Positions 62,658-62,680 of a stretch of DNA of 62,680 nucleotides are shown piece after piece; the first letter of the stretch is position 1, and every line of letters starts with the position of its first letter. The notes beneath the pieces are model-generated. The model worked only from the letters and a program-made list of their open reading frames with translations. It was not told the origin of the DNA and searched no databases. The stretch comes from Candidatus Bacteroides intestinipullorum (GTDB lineage: Bacteria; Bacteroidota; Bacteroidia; Bacteroidales; Bacteroidaceae). The stretch is from contig JAHLFO010000015.1 in the NCBI GenBank assembly GCA_018883785.1, positions 1 to 62,680 of the forward strand, in the 5' to 3' direction. The position numbers were made by a program, and so were the translations under genes.

Positions 62658-62680
62658 ATGGAACATATTTATCCGATATT
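62658..62680 (+). CDS. Start of a gene cut by the window end, probably cysC
   Basis: ATG 3 bp after the permease stop encodes MEHIYPI before the window ends. The position after cysQ and the SLC13 permease and this N-terminus fit adenylylsulfate kinase (cysC) of Bacteroides operons, but seven residues cannot prove it. Confidence 0.5.

Overview
The window looks like chromosomal DNA from a gut-type Bacteroidales (Bacteroidaceae-like) bacterium with fairly high GC. The evidence is repeated promoters with the Bacteroides-type -7 box (TAnnTTTG), lipoproteins in place of many soluble periplasmic proteins, and typical families and pairings: BtuG, DUF4250, DUF4492-cydAB, DUF3244, galM-MFS-galK, TPR/HTH membrane regulators and LytS/LytTR. 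No rRNA, tRNA, CRISPR array or prophage was seen. The genus cannot be fixed from the sequence alone.

Layout. 1-9035: a broken flavin reductase fragment fused tail to tail with a degenerate LytTR regulator, then an M23 peptidase, a metallophosphoesterase, an MscS channel, the operon meaB / AAA ATPase / DUF4435 (Toprim-like, resembling the PARIS anti-phage pair), and a DUF1573 protein. 9301-15031: a cobalamin-riboswitch-controlled B12 uptake operon (btuB, btuG, btuF, btuC) with no btuD beside it. 15127-22816: DUF4250, then on the minus strand a MacAB-TolC type efflux operon running into its own LytS/LytTR pair and a DUF4923 protein. 22969-26818: DUF4492-cydAB (low-oxygen respiration) and an OmpA-like lipoprotein. 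27241-35891: a GH36 alpha-galactosidase, a small hypothetical protein and a tripartite RND pump whose inner-membrane gene carries a +1 frameshift in a G run. 36071-46253: nudC, rpiB, transketolase, galK, sugar permease, galM, manA, a three-gene YtxH/holin-like envelope operon and a SPOR lipoprotein.

46785-60025 is the most unusual region. It holds a small precursor peptide with a double-glycine leader and two core cysteines, a C39-peptidase ABC exporter (PCAT) and its HlyD adaptor, a fusion of a degenerate C39 domain, VKOR and thioredoxin, three paralogous TlpA-like thioredoxin lipoproteins, a beta-propeller lipoprotein, a DUF3244 protein and a membrane-anchored TPR/HTH regulator. The same leader DNA stands before the peptide and two of the thioredoxin genes. 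A 35-bp copy of the 3' end of the VKOR gene marks a duplication or insertion junction, and a 120-bp MITE-like element sits inside the inserted block. My reading (inference) is a secreted, disulfide-bonded peptide system in which the PCAT cuts and exports the peptide and the VKOR/thioredoxins set its disulfide. 60173-62680 starts a sulfate-assimilation operon (cysQ, SLC13 permease, probable cysC).

Intergenic DNA carries two recurring themes: short tandem arrays with a 21-23 bp period, most with dyad-like units, next to gene ends (4755, 20023, 26971, 46373), and dispersed inverted-repeat elements (19073, 26034, 35953, 39526, 60973).
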